DNA of 64,000 nucleotides. Source: Coprobacillus sp. CAG:826 (GTDB taxonomy: Bacteria > Bacillota_I > Bacilli_A > RFN20 > CAG-826). This document shows positions 1 to 9,960 of the stretch, piece after piece. How positions within the stretch are numbered: the stretch's first letter is position 1; the number at the start of each line of letters is the position of its first letter. The stretch spans positions 138,918 to 202,917 of the forward strand of contig FR897046.1 in assembly GCA_000437235.1 (NCBI GenBank), given 5' to 3'. The notes under the pieces were generated by a model. It was not told the DNA's origin, ran no database searches, and saw only the letters and a program-made list of their open reading frames with translations. The position numbers were made by a program, and so were the translations under genes.

Positions 1-2749
1 ATTCATCTAAACATTGATTGATTTTATCTTGAATCAAACAAAGAGTTTTATAATTTTCATATAACTCTGTTTCTGTAGCGGTTTCTAAATCTAAAGTTAC
101 ATAGTTCTTTAGATCTTGTTCAATTTCTTGTACTTTAGTAACTTCACTTTCACTTCTTTTTTTCGTGTATTGTTCCCATTCAGAAGAATAGCTTTCTTTT
201 ATATAATTCTTTTGCGCTTTGGTAAAGGAATTTACTTTTTGAACAACAGTTTCAATACCTAAAGAAGAAAAATCTTTCATAAAGTCTTCTACTTCTTGTT
301 TTTGGTTATTATATCGTTTTAATAGGTTTTCTAACGTACTTTCATTATAGAAGAATCCTTGAACTTCACCATTATAAACAAGATTTTTCACCTTCTCCGA
401 AAGTGATTTATATTCATTATTTACTTTGACTAATTGCTGATAATAACCATCATTCAGAGCAAAATCCGTGTTCAAATCATCGATTTTTTTACGCATACGT
501 TGGGCTCTTTTTTCTAAATCTATCTCTTCTTCTATATCAAAAGAGAAATCTTCTTCTGTTTCATTTGTTTTTAATAAGGAAATATGAACGGAGCAAACTA
601 ATGGATAATCTTTTTCTTTATCATAAACTTCGCCTTCTAAAACATCTTTTTTCCATATTTTTAATGCGCTTGCTTGCTCTTTATTTTTAGATACAAATAA
701 TTCCATATGATCTAAAGGTTTATAAAGTTCAAATAACGAGTCGACTACATACCCCATTTCATTTCCCAACTTGTGATATGTAAGATTAGAAAGTGATTCA
801 TGAAATAAACTTTCGACAATTGAATCAATGAAAGCATTTGGTAAATATATACTTATTCCTTCATCTGTTTTTGAAAAATTAATGAAGGATAGTAGTTGTT
901 TTAAAATTGATAAAGAAAGTTGATTGCCATCTTTTTCTTCATTCATTGTAGTAGTTAATACATTGATTTCTTTAAAATAATGAAGTTCTGCATCCTTATA
1001 CATCAATATATAAAGGCTTCCTTCTAAATATAAAATTCGTCCTCGATTCACATCTTTTAAACTTTTTAATTCCTCAGGTGCTTGCTCTAGAAGCGCTAAA
1101 TTATTGATTAAATTGGTAATAGAAGAAGATAAATCAAAATCAAACGATACCTTCAACATATCTTCTACGCTATTTTCAAGTGTGTTAAGTCCAATATAGA
1201 TATTTCCTTTTATTGCTTCACTTTCTTGTTGATTCGTTTCATTATTTTTAGATAAGGCATCTAAAGAAAGTTGAACTTGATAACTTCTTTCTAACTTAGA
1301 AACATATGTATCTAAATCATCAGGTGTTACATATTTTTGGTTACTTACTTTAAAATCAATACCATAGGATATATCGTTAGAAGCAAGTTGTAAACGAATT
1401 GTCTCAATATTGTTAGAAGGCATGGTGATTAATACTTCTAATGATGGACTTGATAAAGATATACCTAATAAATGGGCGATTGAAACAATATTTTCATTTA
1501 AACCTGCTAATAAATCATCTTTTAAAATAATGCGATAGGTATCCTCTAAGCCTTCAACTTTATTAATTTCTAAACTATCATAAGAAGTACTTAATACGCT
1601 AAGAGACGAGATAACACCCATGATTGCTTGTGCATTTATCGCTATTTTATGATTCTTCCAGTTCATATAAAGAACCGAATCTTTATAAATAATAGACGTG
1701 TTTTCTTCATTAATTTTTACATCTACTCTTCCTTCAAAAGCGGAATAAGGATCACTCATAAAACCAAACGTATCGACTTTAAAATGAACATTGACTGTTC
1801 CTTTTATAGAATTTCCATTCGGAATAGTTCCCTCTAAAAGAACACCATTTTTTAAATCTAATTTCATCAAAGCCATCATTATTTTTTGATAGTATGCCTT
1901 TTGATTCTTATTTAAAATATCACGCGGTGTTTCATAGCAAGTGGCTTCTAATCGTGCCTCATTAGGAATCGCTATTTTTTCTTCATAACGAGAAAAAGTT
2001 GCCGTTTCAGTTTCTAAGCATTTCATTTGAGAATAGGAGCCAATATTCGCGTAGTATTCCGCTTTTACTTGATAAGAAATCGGTGTTAAATCACTTTTCA
2101 TACGTAAAGTAAAAGATATTGGTTCTATATAATTGGGTGCATTCTGATATTCTTTTAATTTTAATTTTTGTTGATTTTCTAAATTTGCTGCACTTTCATT
2201 TAATTCCATGATAAAAGAATAAGAGCCATCACTCTCTTGCTTCTTTTCAATAGACTTGATTGTATTTTGATTTAAAACATAATTAGAAAGTACTTTACTT
2301 GGTAATAAGCCATAATAGGAAGCATAATCTGAAGCTAAAACGCAATAGTACTCGTTATTTTCTTGAACTGCGATCCGTTGATTCTTTTCATAAGCAATAT
2401 GATGATAAGAAAATAAGGAATTATCACTATATAATTCTTGATAATACGCTGCATCATTTTTTATTTCTAAACTAGTACTAGAAGTCGTATAGGTTACCAT
2501 GTTTTTCGTTAAAATCGTGGTAGTGACCGTATTTTTTTGGTAAGAAGAAAGATTTTCGGTTTTACCTAAAGATGCAAAAACCGCTGTTAAAGAATCTAAC
2601 TTATCAATATTTACTTTACTTAAATGAAGGATTGTATCTTGATTTGACTTTGCATCTGGAATTTTTGTTTCCGTTTCATTCGCGCATGAAAAAAGTAAAC
2701 TAGATAATAAAAAAGGTAAGACACTTACATTTATCCATCTTTTTTTCAT
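1..2749 (-). CDS. Large lipoprotein of unknown function (3' end outside window)
   Basis: An uninterrupted reading frame runs from an ATG at 2749 off the left edge, giving at least 916 residues. The N-terminus is a type II signal peptide: a Lys/Arg start (MKKRW), a hydrophobic stretch and the lipobox LLFSC, with Cys22 the predicted lipidation site. An AAAGGATG-like ribosome binding site precedes the ATG. The mature part is rich in Asn, Lys, Glu and beta-branched residues. The part nearest the window edge, about residues 730 to 916, is charged and probably helical or coiled-coil. I recognise no catalytic motif. It lies downstream of the RhuM/Fic-like gene on the same strand. The product should be anchored to the outer face of the membrane; the function is unknown. 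Confidence 0.8.
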   Translation of the reverse strand, partial: MKKRWINVSVLPFLLSSLLFSCANETETKIPDAKSNQDTILHLSKVNIDKLDSLTAVFASLGKTENLSSYQKNTVTTTILTKNMVTYTTSSTSLEIKNDAAYYQELYSDNSLFSYHHIAYEKNQRIAVQENNEYYCVLASDYASYYGLLPSKVLSNYVLNQNTIKSIEKKQESDGSYSFIMELNESAANLENQQKLKLKEYQNAPNYIEPISFTLRMKSDLTPISYQVKAEYYANIGSYSQMKCLETETATFSRYEEKIAIPNEARLEATCYETPRDILNKNQKAYYQKIMMALMKLDLKNGVLLEGTIPNGNSIKGTVNVHFKVDTFGFMSDPYSAFEGRVDVKINEENTSIIYKDSVLYMNWKNHKIAINAQAIMGVISSLSVLSTSYDSLEINKVEGLEDTYRIILKDDLLAGLNENIVSIAHLLGISLSSPSLEVLITMPSNNIETIRLQLASNDISYGIDFKVSNQKYVTPDDLDTYVSKLERSYQVQLSLDALSKNNETNQQESEAIKGNIYIGLNTLENSVEDMLKVSFDFDLSSSITNLINNLALLEQAPEELKSLKDVNRGRILYLEGSLYILMYKDAELHYFKEINVLTTTMNEEKDGNQLSLSILKQLLSFINFSKTDEGISIYLPNAFIDSIVESLFHESLSNLTYHKLGNEMGYVVDSLFELYKPLDHMELFVSKNKEQASALKIWKKDVLEGEVYDKEKDYPLVCSVHISLLKTNETEEDFSFDIEEEIDLEKRAQRMRKKIDDLNTDFALNDGYYQQLVKVNNEYKSLSEKVKNLVYNGEVQGFFYNESTLENLLKRYNNQKQEVEDFMKDFSSLGIETVVQKVNSFTKAQKNYIKESYSSEWEQYTKKRSESEVTKVQEIEQDLKNYVTLDLETATETELYENYKTLCLIQDKINQCLDE

Positions 2750-2862
2750 AAGAATTCACATCCTTTTTCCACTAACATCATAGCATAAACTAGCTAAAAA
2801 TAGAAATGTTAAGCAAATAAAAGGAAAGAATTTTATGCCTTTAAATCAAAGAACTTGTTCTT

Positions 2863-4179
2863 CTAAAATTCATATTCTGAATTAATTTCAATTTTCCATT
2901 TGATATTAAATTGTAGTTGAATTTGACTTAAATCGTAATAAGGTTTTAATTGTTGAATGAGTGATTTCTTTAATTCTTTTTCTATTACATCATCATAGCT
3001 TCTATATTGAATTTCTTGATATAACGATGCAATGATTTCATCTCTATCTTGTAAAGATTCTGGCGCTTCTATATAAGCGGTAGCCACTCCATCAAAGCAT
3101 AATGTATTTTCTAAATTCATTGTTTGCGCAACATTTAATTTAAAATAAGAATATTGACCATGATAATGGATTTTATATACACAAGAACCGCCTTTATAAT
3201 AATCATAATACCCTTGATAACCAACATAATTTTCAACGTAGGCAACAATATAGTTAATTACATTTTCAAATGAATTATCTTTTTGGACAAGGTGAAATAG
3301 TTCTTTAATTTTTCTATCATGATGGTCTAAATCCTGAACAAATATATACTTTATTTTGTTTATAATCTCTTTTTTTGATAAAGAAGAGTTTTCTATCAAG
3401 CCCATTGCATAAGCAAAATCGGTTGGATGAACTCGAATAGCGCCATCCTCATATAAGAGTTGGTTGGCATTCAAAAAGTATAATGCGACCAAGCAAGCGA
3501 TTTCTTCATTGCCTTCGATAAACGGCTTTTCTTTCAATATGTAATAGAAATATTTACTTGCTTCTTCTTCATAGGTAAGTTCATCTTGTTCTTCATCTTC
3601 TGTTTCATTGAGATAAAAAATGTATTCTAAAGCATTTTCTTCTTTTTCCTTACCAAAATCTTCATGAAGATGATATTTATTCTTTACGCGGTTAATTAAC
3701 ATTTTTAATGTCAACGTATCGGGTGAATTCCAAATATAAATAGGATGTAAATCATCTTCCTCTTCACTTTGAGTCTTTTTTATTGTCGTCATGAATTCTT
3801 CATAAGAATCCAATATATGAATAAAAGGATCTAAAACAAAAATACTTTCAATTTCTTCAAGATAAAGAGAATTGATTTCATTTAATCTATCATTTTTCTT
3901 TAAGAATAAATAAAAATCTTTCACAAATTCTTTATCTAACTCTAAGCCCATCAAAAGAAGATAAGTTATACTTATATTTATACTTCCATCCTCTTTATAA
4001 AAAAAATCAGAAGTATTTTGGATACCTCTTTTTTCTTGTACATTATATAAAAGATTTTCTAATTCGTTATCGTTTACATCAAAGAGTGCTTTTACCTCTT
4101 TATCGCATGCAAAAAAATGTTGATTTTTGTTTAAAAAAGTAAGCGTAACATTTTGATAAGCATAAATTAGATCTTTCAT
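2863..4179 (-). CDS. RhuM/Fic-like protein with a degenerate Fic motif
   Basis: This is a 438-residue protein. The first ~90 residues resemble the RhuM-type N-terminal domain. Residues 205-265 resemble the Doc/Fic domain that follows it in some RhuM-Fic fusions: helix, KPFIEGNEEIA (218-228), then a hydrophobic helix. In active Fic/Doc proteins this motif is HxFxxGN(K/G)R; here the catalytic His is Lys and the phosphate-binding Arg/Lys positions are Glu-Ile, so AMP-transfer or phosphotransfer activity is doubtful. Residues 300-438 look like an added beta-rich domain of unknown type. The start has a GAGGT ribosome binding site, and the gene sits 24 bases after plsC, probably in the same transcript. 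The family call is from motif memory; loss of activity is inference. Confidence 0.55.
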   Translation of the reverse strand: MKDLIYAYQNVTLTFLNKNQHFFACDKEVKALFDVNDNELENLLYNVQEKRGIQNTSDFFYKEDGSINISITYLLLMGLELDKEFVKDFYLFLKKNDRLNEINSLYLEEIESIFVLDPFIHILDSYEEFMTTIKKTQSEEEDDLHPIYIWNSPDTLTLKMLINRVKNKYHLHEDFGKEKEENALEYIFYLNETEDEEQDELTYEEEASKYFYYILKEKPFIEGNEEIACLVALYFLNANQLLYEDGAIRVHPTDFAYAMGLIENSSLSKKEIINKIKYIFVQDLDHHDRKIKELFHLVQKDNSFENVINYIVAYVENYVGYQGYYDYYKGGSCVYKIHYHGQYSYFKLNVAQTMNLENTLCFDGVATAYIEAPESLQDRDEIIASLYQEIQYRSYDDVIEKELKKSLIQQLKPYYDLSQIQLQFNIKWKIEINSEYEF

Positions 4180-4203
4180 TTATTTAACCTCATTATTTAC
4201 ATA

Positions 4204-5001
4204 TTAAGACTGCTTTACTGGCTCTTTTTTCTTTTCTTTTTTGCGTTTCTTTTGTTTTAATTCTTGTAGATATTCTTCATCTTTTTTACGAAGGATTTCC
4301 ACTTCTTCACGTACACGATCTTCTACCATTTTAGCAATTTCAAAAGTCTTCATGCCTTGATATTCTTCATAATAAATTGGTTTTAAAAAATGCACTTGAA
4401 CGGGATATTTCTTTAACCGATATTTTTTGGATAGCACTCTAAAGCCACCATAAATCGCAATTGGAACGATAGGGCGATGAGAATCCACAGCGATTTTAAA
4501 AGTACCCGGTTTAAAATCATTCATTTCAAAATTTGGATTTCTTGTACGATGACCTTCAGCAAAGATAACCCAAGAAGTTTGTCCTTCTTTTAAGGATTGA
4601 ATTACTGAACGAATGACTTTTAATTCTTGACGTAAATTATCTCTTTCTAAAAAATAGCTATCTAATAAATTCATAGCGTCCCGAACAGGCCCCACTTTTT
4701 CCGCTTCTTTTTTAGCGATAAAGGCCATAGGAGACGAAATATAAGGAAAAAGTAAAAGAGGGTCAACCATAGATTGATGATTGGGAATCATAATCATCGG
4801 TGTATCGGTAGGAATATTTTCTAACCCTTCGACATGGAAATCCATATGAAGGCCTTTATTTACGCGTAAAATCACCTTAGATAACGCTTGGTAGCGTTCT
4901 TCTAACGTGTGTTTGTCTTTATGTTTGGACCAACGATGAATCCAAATGAGATTTCGCATTAAATAACCGCCGAGACGGAAGAAAATTCCTAAATATTTCA
5001 T
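4204..5001 (-). CDS. plsC: 1-acyl-sn-glycerol-3-phosphate acyltransferase
   Basis: PlsC adds the second acyl chain to lysophosphatidic acid to make phosphatidic acid, the precursor of membrane phospholipids. The protein has the acyltransferase block I NHQSMVDP (H-x4-D), block III-type FAEGHRTRN (EGxR) and block IV-type VPIAIYG. A basic, lysine-rich tail ends it. The longest frame starts at 5025, but that ATG overlaps a TATAAT sequence in an extended -10 context, and the internal ATG at 5001 follows AGAGG; I prefer 5001 (265 residues). It lies in the run with pulA and acpS; acpS also serves lipid synthesis. The start is uncertain, the function confident. Confidence 0.87.
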   Translation of the reverse strand: MKYLGIFFRLGGYLMRNLIWIHRWSKHKDKHTLEERYQALSKVILRVNKGLHMDFHVEGLENIPTDTPMIMIPNHQSMVDPLLLFPYISSPMAFIAKKEAEKVGPVRDAMNLLDSYFLERDNLRQELKVIRSVIQSLKEGQTSWVIFAEGHRTRNPNFEMNDFKPGTFKIAVDSHRPIVPIAIYGGFRVLSKKYRLKKYPVQVHFLKPIYYEEYQGMKTFEIAKMVEDRVREEVEILRKKDEEYLQELKQKKRKKEKKKEPVKQS

Positions 5002-5023
5002 ATTCCCTTTTTTCCTCTTCCTC

Positions 5024-5032
5024 ATTATATCA
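5024..5032 (-). promoter_or_regulatory. Possible extended -10 promoter for plsC
   Basis: Read on the minus strand, TGATATAAT (TGnTATAAT) lies just upstream of the preferred plsC start. No convincing -35 element is visible. It argues against the ATG at 5025, which overlaps it. Confidence 0.35.
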
Positions 5033-5055
5033 CATTTTATATCATTGCATAGACC

Positions 5056-7188
5056 CTACTTCGCTACAACCACTACAGTAAGTCCGTTAATCATTAAAGA
5101 CTGTGAATACAATTCATCTTTTAATATACCTGCTTCATTAAATAATACGCGGTAATACTCTTTTAAATCATAATAAATCGTTCGTAAACTTGGATTAATA
5201 AAAACTTTAAAACTTACAAAGGGGTGAATCTTTTCTTGGTCGATAAAATCGATTAAAAGTCCCCCATTATCTAAATTTTCAAAGCGGAATAATCCTTTTA
5301 AATCTTCTTTTTTATCGTAACGGAAGAAAGGATACATTTTACGGAAACGTATCACATCATTCATACATTTGGCCATCCATTTTCTTTCTTCCATTTTGCG
5401 ATAATCCATTTGATTATGTAAATCACCAGAACGATAAGAATTATGGTCACGGTATTTGGTTAAGCCAATTTCTTGCCCCATATGAATAAAAGGAATGCCA
5501 TAAGAAAGAAGTAGGACTTCGTTAATTAACACCACTCTTCTTAAGCGTTGTTCATGGGTTTCGTTATAACAAGCGACCATGATTTTATCATATAGTGTAG
5601 CGTTATCATGACATTCCACATAATTAACGCTTTGGCCCATATGAGAAAATAAAGGTGGATAACAATAATCAACCGCTGCGCCCATATAAGCAAATTTAAA
5701 ACCCTCAATATAGTTTTCTTGGCCTAATAAATACCCTTTCACCATTTCATCATCTTGACTAGTTTTTCCTTTCGCGATATCGCGATATGCATCATTAAAG
5801 AAAGCAAAAGGTAAAAGTTTAGAAGCATTGCCCATCATCGTTTTTTTATCATCGGGTAAAAAGGTCGGCATATTCCAGCCTTCACCATAAATCATAAAAT
5901 CTTTTCGTAATTCACGGCATGATTTTTCAATTTCTTTCATCGTATCGATATCAATAATCCCCATTAAATCGAAACGGAAACCATCAATTCCATATTCTTT
6001 CATCCAATATAAGCAAGAATCAACGATAAAAGAACGAACCATCGGACGTTCGGTGTTTAAATCATTTCCGCAGAAAGAGCCATTTGAAAGATGTCCACAA
6101 TGATCTTTTCTAAAATAATAACCTGGACATAAAATTTCAAAAGGCGTCGTTTCATATTGATACATATGATTATAGACCACATCCATATTCACACGGATTC
6201 CATTTTGATGAAAGCCTTGTATCATTTTTTTACAGTCGATAATTCTAGAATAAGGATCTTCGACGTGACTAGCAAAACTTCCTTCGGGAACGTTATATTG
6301 CATGGGGTCATATCCCCAATTATATAACTCGTCTGGATGAAGTTCATCTACTGTAGCGTAATCAAAAATCGGTAGTAGTTGAACATGGGTAATTCCTAAT
6401 TTTACTAAATGATCTAAGCCCACTAAAGCACCATTTTTACTACGTCTTCCTTTTTCCACCGCTCCTAAGAACTTACCTTTATGCTCGACATCGGTATCCG
6501 GAAAAATGGTAAAATCACGGACATGCATTTCATAAATCACCGCATCACAATAAGAATTCATTGGCGGTAAATTTTCTAAATCAAAAGGCATTCTTGTTTT
6601 TTCTAAATCAATAACAACGGATTTTGTTCCATTAGGGGTAGAAGCAATTGCATAAGGATCAATTGCCGTTCTTTCTTCGTCGTTAATCTTTACGCGGTAT
6701 TGATAGGTTGCTCCATCTAAATCGCCTTCAATAGTAAGAGAAAAAACGCCATAATCTTCGCGGTTCATCTTTGAAACGTAGTCTTTATCGTTAAAAGAAT
6801 AGAGAACTTCTGCCGATTCCGCTAATGGAGACCATAATTTAAAAGTGGTATGTTCTTTATGATAGGTAATTCCTAAATCATGACATTGATACGTATATAA
6901 TTGATCAAATTCTGGATCATTTAAAAAGCAAGATACATCTAAAAAGGCGGATGCGTATTTTTCATCTGCAATTTCATAACGATGTCCTAGGGTAATTTTT
7001 TCTTTTAGGCGTAAGAAAATAGAACAATGATTTCCGCTCGTTCTTTCTTCGATAATGGTAGGGACTTCTTTGGCCACTCCATCTTGAATTAAAGTAAATA
7101 CTTTACACGAAAAAAACTCGCTTTCATTTTCATATTCTAATACGACTTTTATTTCATCCCAAGAAATAAATTGGGCTTCTAATTTCAT
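5056..7188 (-). CDS. pulA: Type I pullulanase (alpha-1,6 glucan debranching enzyme, GH13)
   Basis: The enzyme cleaves alpha-1,6 branch points of pullulan, glycogen or starch fragments. An N-terminal beta-sandwich region (about 1-200, with a CBM48-like part) precedes the TIM-barrel. The type I pullulanase signature YNWGYDP is present, followed by QYNVPEGSFA. GH13 regions follow in order: DVVYNH, GFRFDLMG (catalytic Asp), IYGEGW (acid Glu) and VECHDN (transition-state Asp). The length (710 residues) fits the family. There is no signal peptide, so it acts in the cytoplasm. A GTG at 7197 is possible, but GTGGAG lies 8 bases before the ATG at 7188. The upstream acpS ends within that ribosome binding site, so the two are probably translationally coupled. 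Confidence 0.93.
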   Translation of the reverse strand: MKLEAQFISWDEIKVVLEYENESEFFSCKVFTLIQDGVAKEVPTIIEERTSGNHCSIFLRLKEKITLGHRYEIADEKYASAFLDVSCFLNDPEFDQLYTYQCHDLGITYHKEHTTFKLWSPLAESAEVLYSFNDKDYVSKMNREDYGVFSLTIEGDLDGATYQYRVKINDEERTAIDPYAIASTPNGTKSVVIDLEKTRMPFDLENLPPMNSYCDAVIYEMHVRDFTIFPDTDVEHKGKFLGAVEKGRRSKNGALVGLDHLVKLGITHVQLLPIFDYATVDELHPDELYNWGYDPMQYNVPEGSFASHVEDPYSRIIDCKKMIQGFHQNGIRVNMDVVYNHMYQYETTPFEILCPGYYFRKDHCGHLSNGSFCGNDLNTERPMVRSFIVDSCLYWMKEYGIDGFRFDLMGIIDIDTMKEIEKSCRELRKDFMIYGEGWNMPTFLPDDKKTMMGNASKLLPFAFFNDAYRDIAKGKTSQDDEMVKGYLLGQENYIEGFKFAYMGAAVDYCYPPLFSHMGQSVNYVECHDNATLYDKIMVACYNETHEQRLRRVVLINEVLLLSYGIPFIHMGQEIGLTKYRDHNSYRSGDLHNQMDYRKMEERKWMAKCMNDVIRFRKMYPFFRYDKKEDLKGLFRFENLDNGGLLIDFIDQEKIHPFVSFKVFINPSLRTIYYDLKEYYRVLFNEAGILKDELYSQSLMINGLTVVVVAK

Positions 7189-7193
7189 TTGAA

Positions 7194-7511
7194 TCACTCC
7201 ACAACTACCATTGCGATAGCGTAATCTCCATCATGTGCGATAGAAATCTTGTATATCACATTTAAATACTCTAAATAGGGGGCACCATAATCATCATACA
7301 TCACGCGAATATTAGAAAAATCATGATAATTAATGGTTCCTTTTTTGGCTTTTAAAAAAGCTTCTCTAGCGGCAAATCTTCCCGCTAGAAATTGCGCTTT
7401 ATCCGTTCTTTTTTGATAAAGCTCATATTCTTCTTTACTTAATATTTTTTTCGCTAAATCTTCTTTTCCTTCCATACGAGGAATTTTAACAATATCGATT
7501 CCGACTTCCAT
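7194..7511 (-). CDS. acpS: Holo-[acyl-carrier-protein] synthase
   Basis: AcpS transfers 4'-phosphopantetheine from CoA to acyl carrier protein, activating it for fatty acid synthesis. The two family motifs are seen: VGIDIVKIPR at the N-terminus (Mg-binding Asp) and FAAREAFLKA (conserved Glu and Lys). At 105 residues it is slightly shorter than the usual 118-126. It begins 2 bases after ymfH ends and stops with TGA at the pulA ribosome binding site. That TGA stop is evidence for the standard code. Confidence 0.92.
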   Translation of the reverse strand: MEVGIDIVKIPRMEGKEDLAKKILSKEEYELYQKRTDKAQFLAGRFAAREAFLKAKKGTINYHDFSNIRVMYDDYGAPYLEYLNVIYKISIAHDGDYAIAMVVVE

Positions 7512-7513
7512 CG

Positions 7514-8764
7514 TTATTTTCCGTCCTTAGAAAGAATATAAGTCGTATAAGGGGCATCTTTCCATAAATCAATGAACTGATTGATTAAATCCATAGTAAT
7601 CTTTTCATACATTTCAATCATACGGCTCATGGAAATATGGCGCATATAGCGAGATACGTATAAATAAGTAAAGGTTGAAAAATCATCTAAAGCGATTAAA
7701 GCATTTCCTAAGCAGAAACGAACCGCTCTTTTAAGACTTTTATCATCAATATATTCTCTTAAATGATGGAAGAAGTAATCCACTTTTTTCATAAAAGCGT
7801 CCCGTTTACTCGTACTTGTTACTACATAAAGAATATCAATTCCATCACTTGATAAGAAGGCGCCTGAAACATTTGTATCCATTAAACCTTCATCATGGAT
7901 TTCTTGAATAAAACGGCTTCCGTCCGAGAATAGTAAATTGGAGACAATATCTTGTAAAGCCTCATATGTTTCGTTATCAATTCCTAATTTCTTTTGAAGA
8001 TGAAGTCTTTTAGCCCCCATAGCAATATAAGGTAAAGGTACATCCATTTTCATAATATGGAAGGAAGAAACAATTTCTTCTGGTTCTTCTTTCATTTTTG
8101 AAGTAATCTCATGTTTTTCTTCATGTTGATGTAAAGGAATTCTTCCAATTTCTTCAATAAAGCTTTCATCCATATCACCAAAGAGGAATAAGGTTAATTG
8201 TTTGGGGTTATAACAAGTATAGAAGACGCGTTTTAAATCTTCTAATGTGGTGCTTACAATATCTTCTTTATCACCCACGATTTCCTCTTTTAAATACGAA
8301 GTAGAAACCAAATTTTCTAATAAACCATGAAGTAAACGTTGCGCAGGTTTATCTAAAGTCATATAGAGTTCTTCGACAATAATCGGCTTTTCTTTTTCAA
8401 CCGCTTCTTCTTTAAAGGTAATTTCATTCGTCATATTCAGTAAAATTTTGATACCTTCTAAGAAATTAGTGGCCGTTTCAAAATAATATGTCGTATATTC
8501 GTACGTTGTAAACGCGTTAGCGTCACAACCTAAGGAAGAAAAAAGTTGAAAAGCATCCCCTTTGGGTGTATCAAAAAGACGGTGCTCTAAAAAGTGCGCA
8601 ATACCACCAGGAGTGGGCTTTTGATCAATGGAATAACGGCTAAATAAAGAGCCAATAGGCGCAGTTACATATGCACTCCAAGTATGACGGTCTTTTAAAA
8701 AGATGGCTTCTACGTGAAGACCATTATCTAAATCATACGATTTTTGTTTCCATAGAGATTTCAT
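7514..8764 (-). CDS. M16 zinc peptidase, catalytic-type (YmfH-like)
   Basis: This is a pitrilysin-family (M16B) protein of 416 residues. The zinc motif HxxEH is intact as HFLEH (57-61), with the downstream acidic helix EKPIIVEELYM supplying the third ligand. The following NAFTTYEYTTYYFE stretch is typical of the family. It is paired by a 4-base ATGA overlap with the next gene upstream, a homologue lacking the zinc site. This matches the paired-subunit arrangement of bacterial M16 proteases and B. subtilis YmfF/YmfH next to ftsK. It is probably cytoplasmic; the substrate is unknown. Confidence 0.87.
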   Translation of the reverse strand: MKSLWKQKSYDLDNGLHVEAIFLKDRHTWSAYVTAPIGSLFSRYSIDQKPTPGGIAHFLEHRLFDTPKGDAFQLFSSLGCDANAFTTYEYTTYYFETATNFLEGIKILLNMTNEITFKEEAVEKEKPIIVEELYMTLDKPAQRLLHGLLENLVSTSYLKEEIVGDKEDIVSTTLEDLKRVFYTCYNPKQLTLFLFGDMDESFIEEIGRIPLHQHEEKHEITSKMKEEPEEIVSSFHIMKMDVPLPYIAMGAKRLHLQKKLGIDNETYEALQDIVSNLLFSDGSRFIQEIHDEGLMDTNVSGAFLSSDGIDILYVVTSTSKRDAFMKKVDYFFHHLREYIDDKSLKRAVRFCLGNALIALDDFSTFTYLYVSRYMRHISMSRMIEMYEKITMDLINQFIDLWKDAPYTTYILSKDGK

Positions 8765-9960
8765 TTTGCCTTCACTCCTTTCAAGTTAAAGGAGCCAATA
8801 TAGATTAACTTTTTGGCGAGTTCATTGATTCTTCGAATTCCCACTTTTTTGACTTGACGAATATAAAGAGGAATGGAATAGGTTTCTTTTCTTCTTAAAG
8901 CATTTTGTAAACCTTGCATGATTGCGTAAGCATTATCATGACTCGATAAAATATTCGATAACAATAAGCCTTGTGCTTGCTCTAATTCATCTTTTTTAAA
9001 ATGCAAATGACGTATCACTTTTCGAATAGCTTCTTTTGCTTCTTCATTTCGATTCGTATCCGTCGCTAAAGAGACCACTAATAGGTGTGTATAAGGGTTT
9101 AATGTAGAACTTATGCTATAGCATAATCCGCGTTTCTCACGGATTTCTTGGAATAAACGACTCGTTCCTAATCCACCGATTAAATCGTTTAATAAGATAG
9201 CTTCATAACGCGATAAAGAGGAAGGCAAAGAAAAAGCTAAACGAATATGGGTTTGTAAAATATCTTTTTCTCTTGTTTCTTCCACGTTTTGAGGGTACTT
9301 CATATCATATTCTTGAAAAGCAGGAAGTTCACCATCTAAAGTTAAGTATTTTTTTAAAATACTTTCTCCTTTTCTTTTGGAAATTGGACCTACAAAACAA
9401 GCCATTTTTGGCGCAGCAAAAATTCGTTGATGTAAATCCATCAACTGCGCTTGATTGATTGTTTGTAACTCTTCTTCTTTTCCATAAAGTGGTAACGCTA
9501 AAATCCAGTCTTGATCTAATAAACGATATAAGCCTTCTGACGCTAGATAAGCAGGATGATTTTGGATACGTGATAAAAAGTTTTTAGCAATCTCTCGTTG
9601 CTCTTCTATCACGCGTTCATCATAGCGACTTTTCGTTGTATCAAAAGCCACGCGATAAATAAATTGTATGGCTTTATTTAATAAATTTTTCTCTTCGACA
9701 TATTGGTCATCTACCACACTAAAACTCACTTCAAAAATAATATTTTCTTTGGTTAAGTAATGACGAAGTTGATAATCTAGCGCATAAAGCTCTTCGCATT
9801 TTTGAATCATCATCGCTTGGTTTTTATATCCCTTTGCTTTATTTCTTAACACAAATTCCAATAGTGTAAGCGTGCTTAAATCTTCCTTTTTCAAAGGAAG
9901 AATCGCACTGATAGTAAATGAGTTGGTGTGAAATCTTTTATCCTTCTTGCTTAGAATCAT
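8761..9960 (-). CDS. M16 peptidase-like partner without zinc site (YmfF-like)
   Basis: This is a 399-residue M16 homologue without an HxxEH motif. It keeps the C-terminal-half glycine-rich segment GGLGTSRLFQEIREKRGL, which in M16 pairs helps bind substrate. It is therefore the likely non-catalytic partner of the YmfH-like protein encoded immediately downstream. The longest frame begins at 9978, but AAGGAG lies 9 bases before the ATG at 9960, which I take as the start. The gene begins inside the last 23 bases of ftsK, implying translational coupling. Confidence 0.83.
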   Translation of the reverse strand: MILSKKDKRFHTNSFTISAILPLKKEDLSTLTLLEFVLRNKAKGYKNQAMMIQKCEELYALDYQLRHYLTKENIIFEVSFSVVDDQYVEEKNLLNKAIQFIYRVAFDTTKSRYDERVIEEQREIAKNFLSRIQNHPAYLASEGLYRLLDQDWILALPLYGKEEELQTINQAQLMDLHQRIFAAPKMACFVGPISKRKGESILKKYLTLDGELPAFQEYDMKYPQNVEETREKDILQTHIRLAFSLPSSLSRYEAILLNDLIGGLGTSRLFQEIREKRGLCYSISSTLNPYTHLLVVSLATDTNRNEEAKEAIRKVIRHLHFKKDELEQAQGLLLSNILSSHDNAYAIMQGLQNALRRKETYSIPLYIRQVKKVGIRRINELAKKLIYIGSFNLKGVKAK

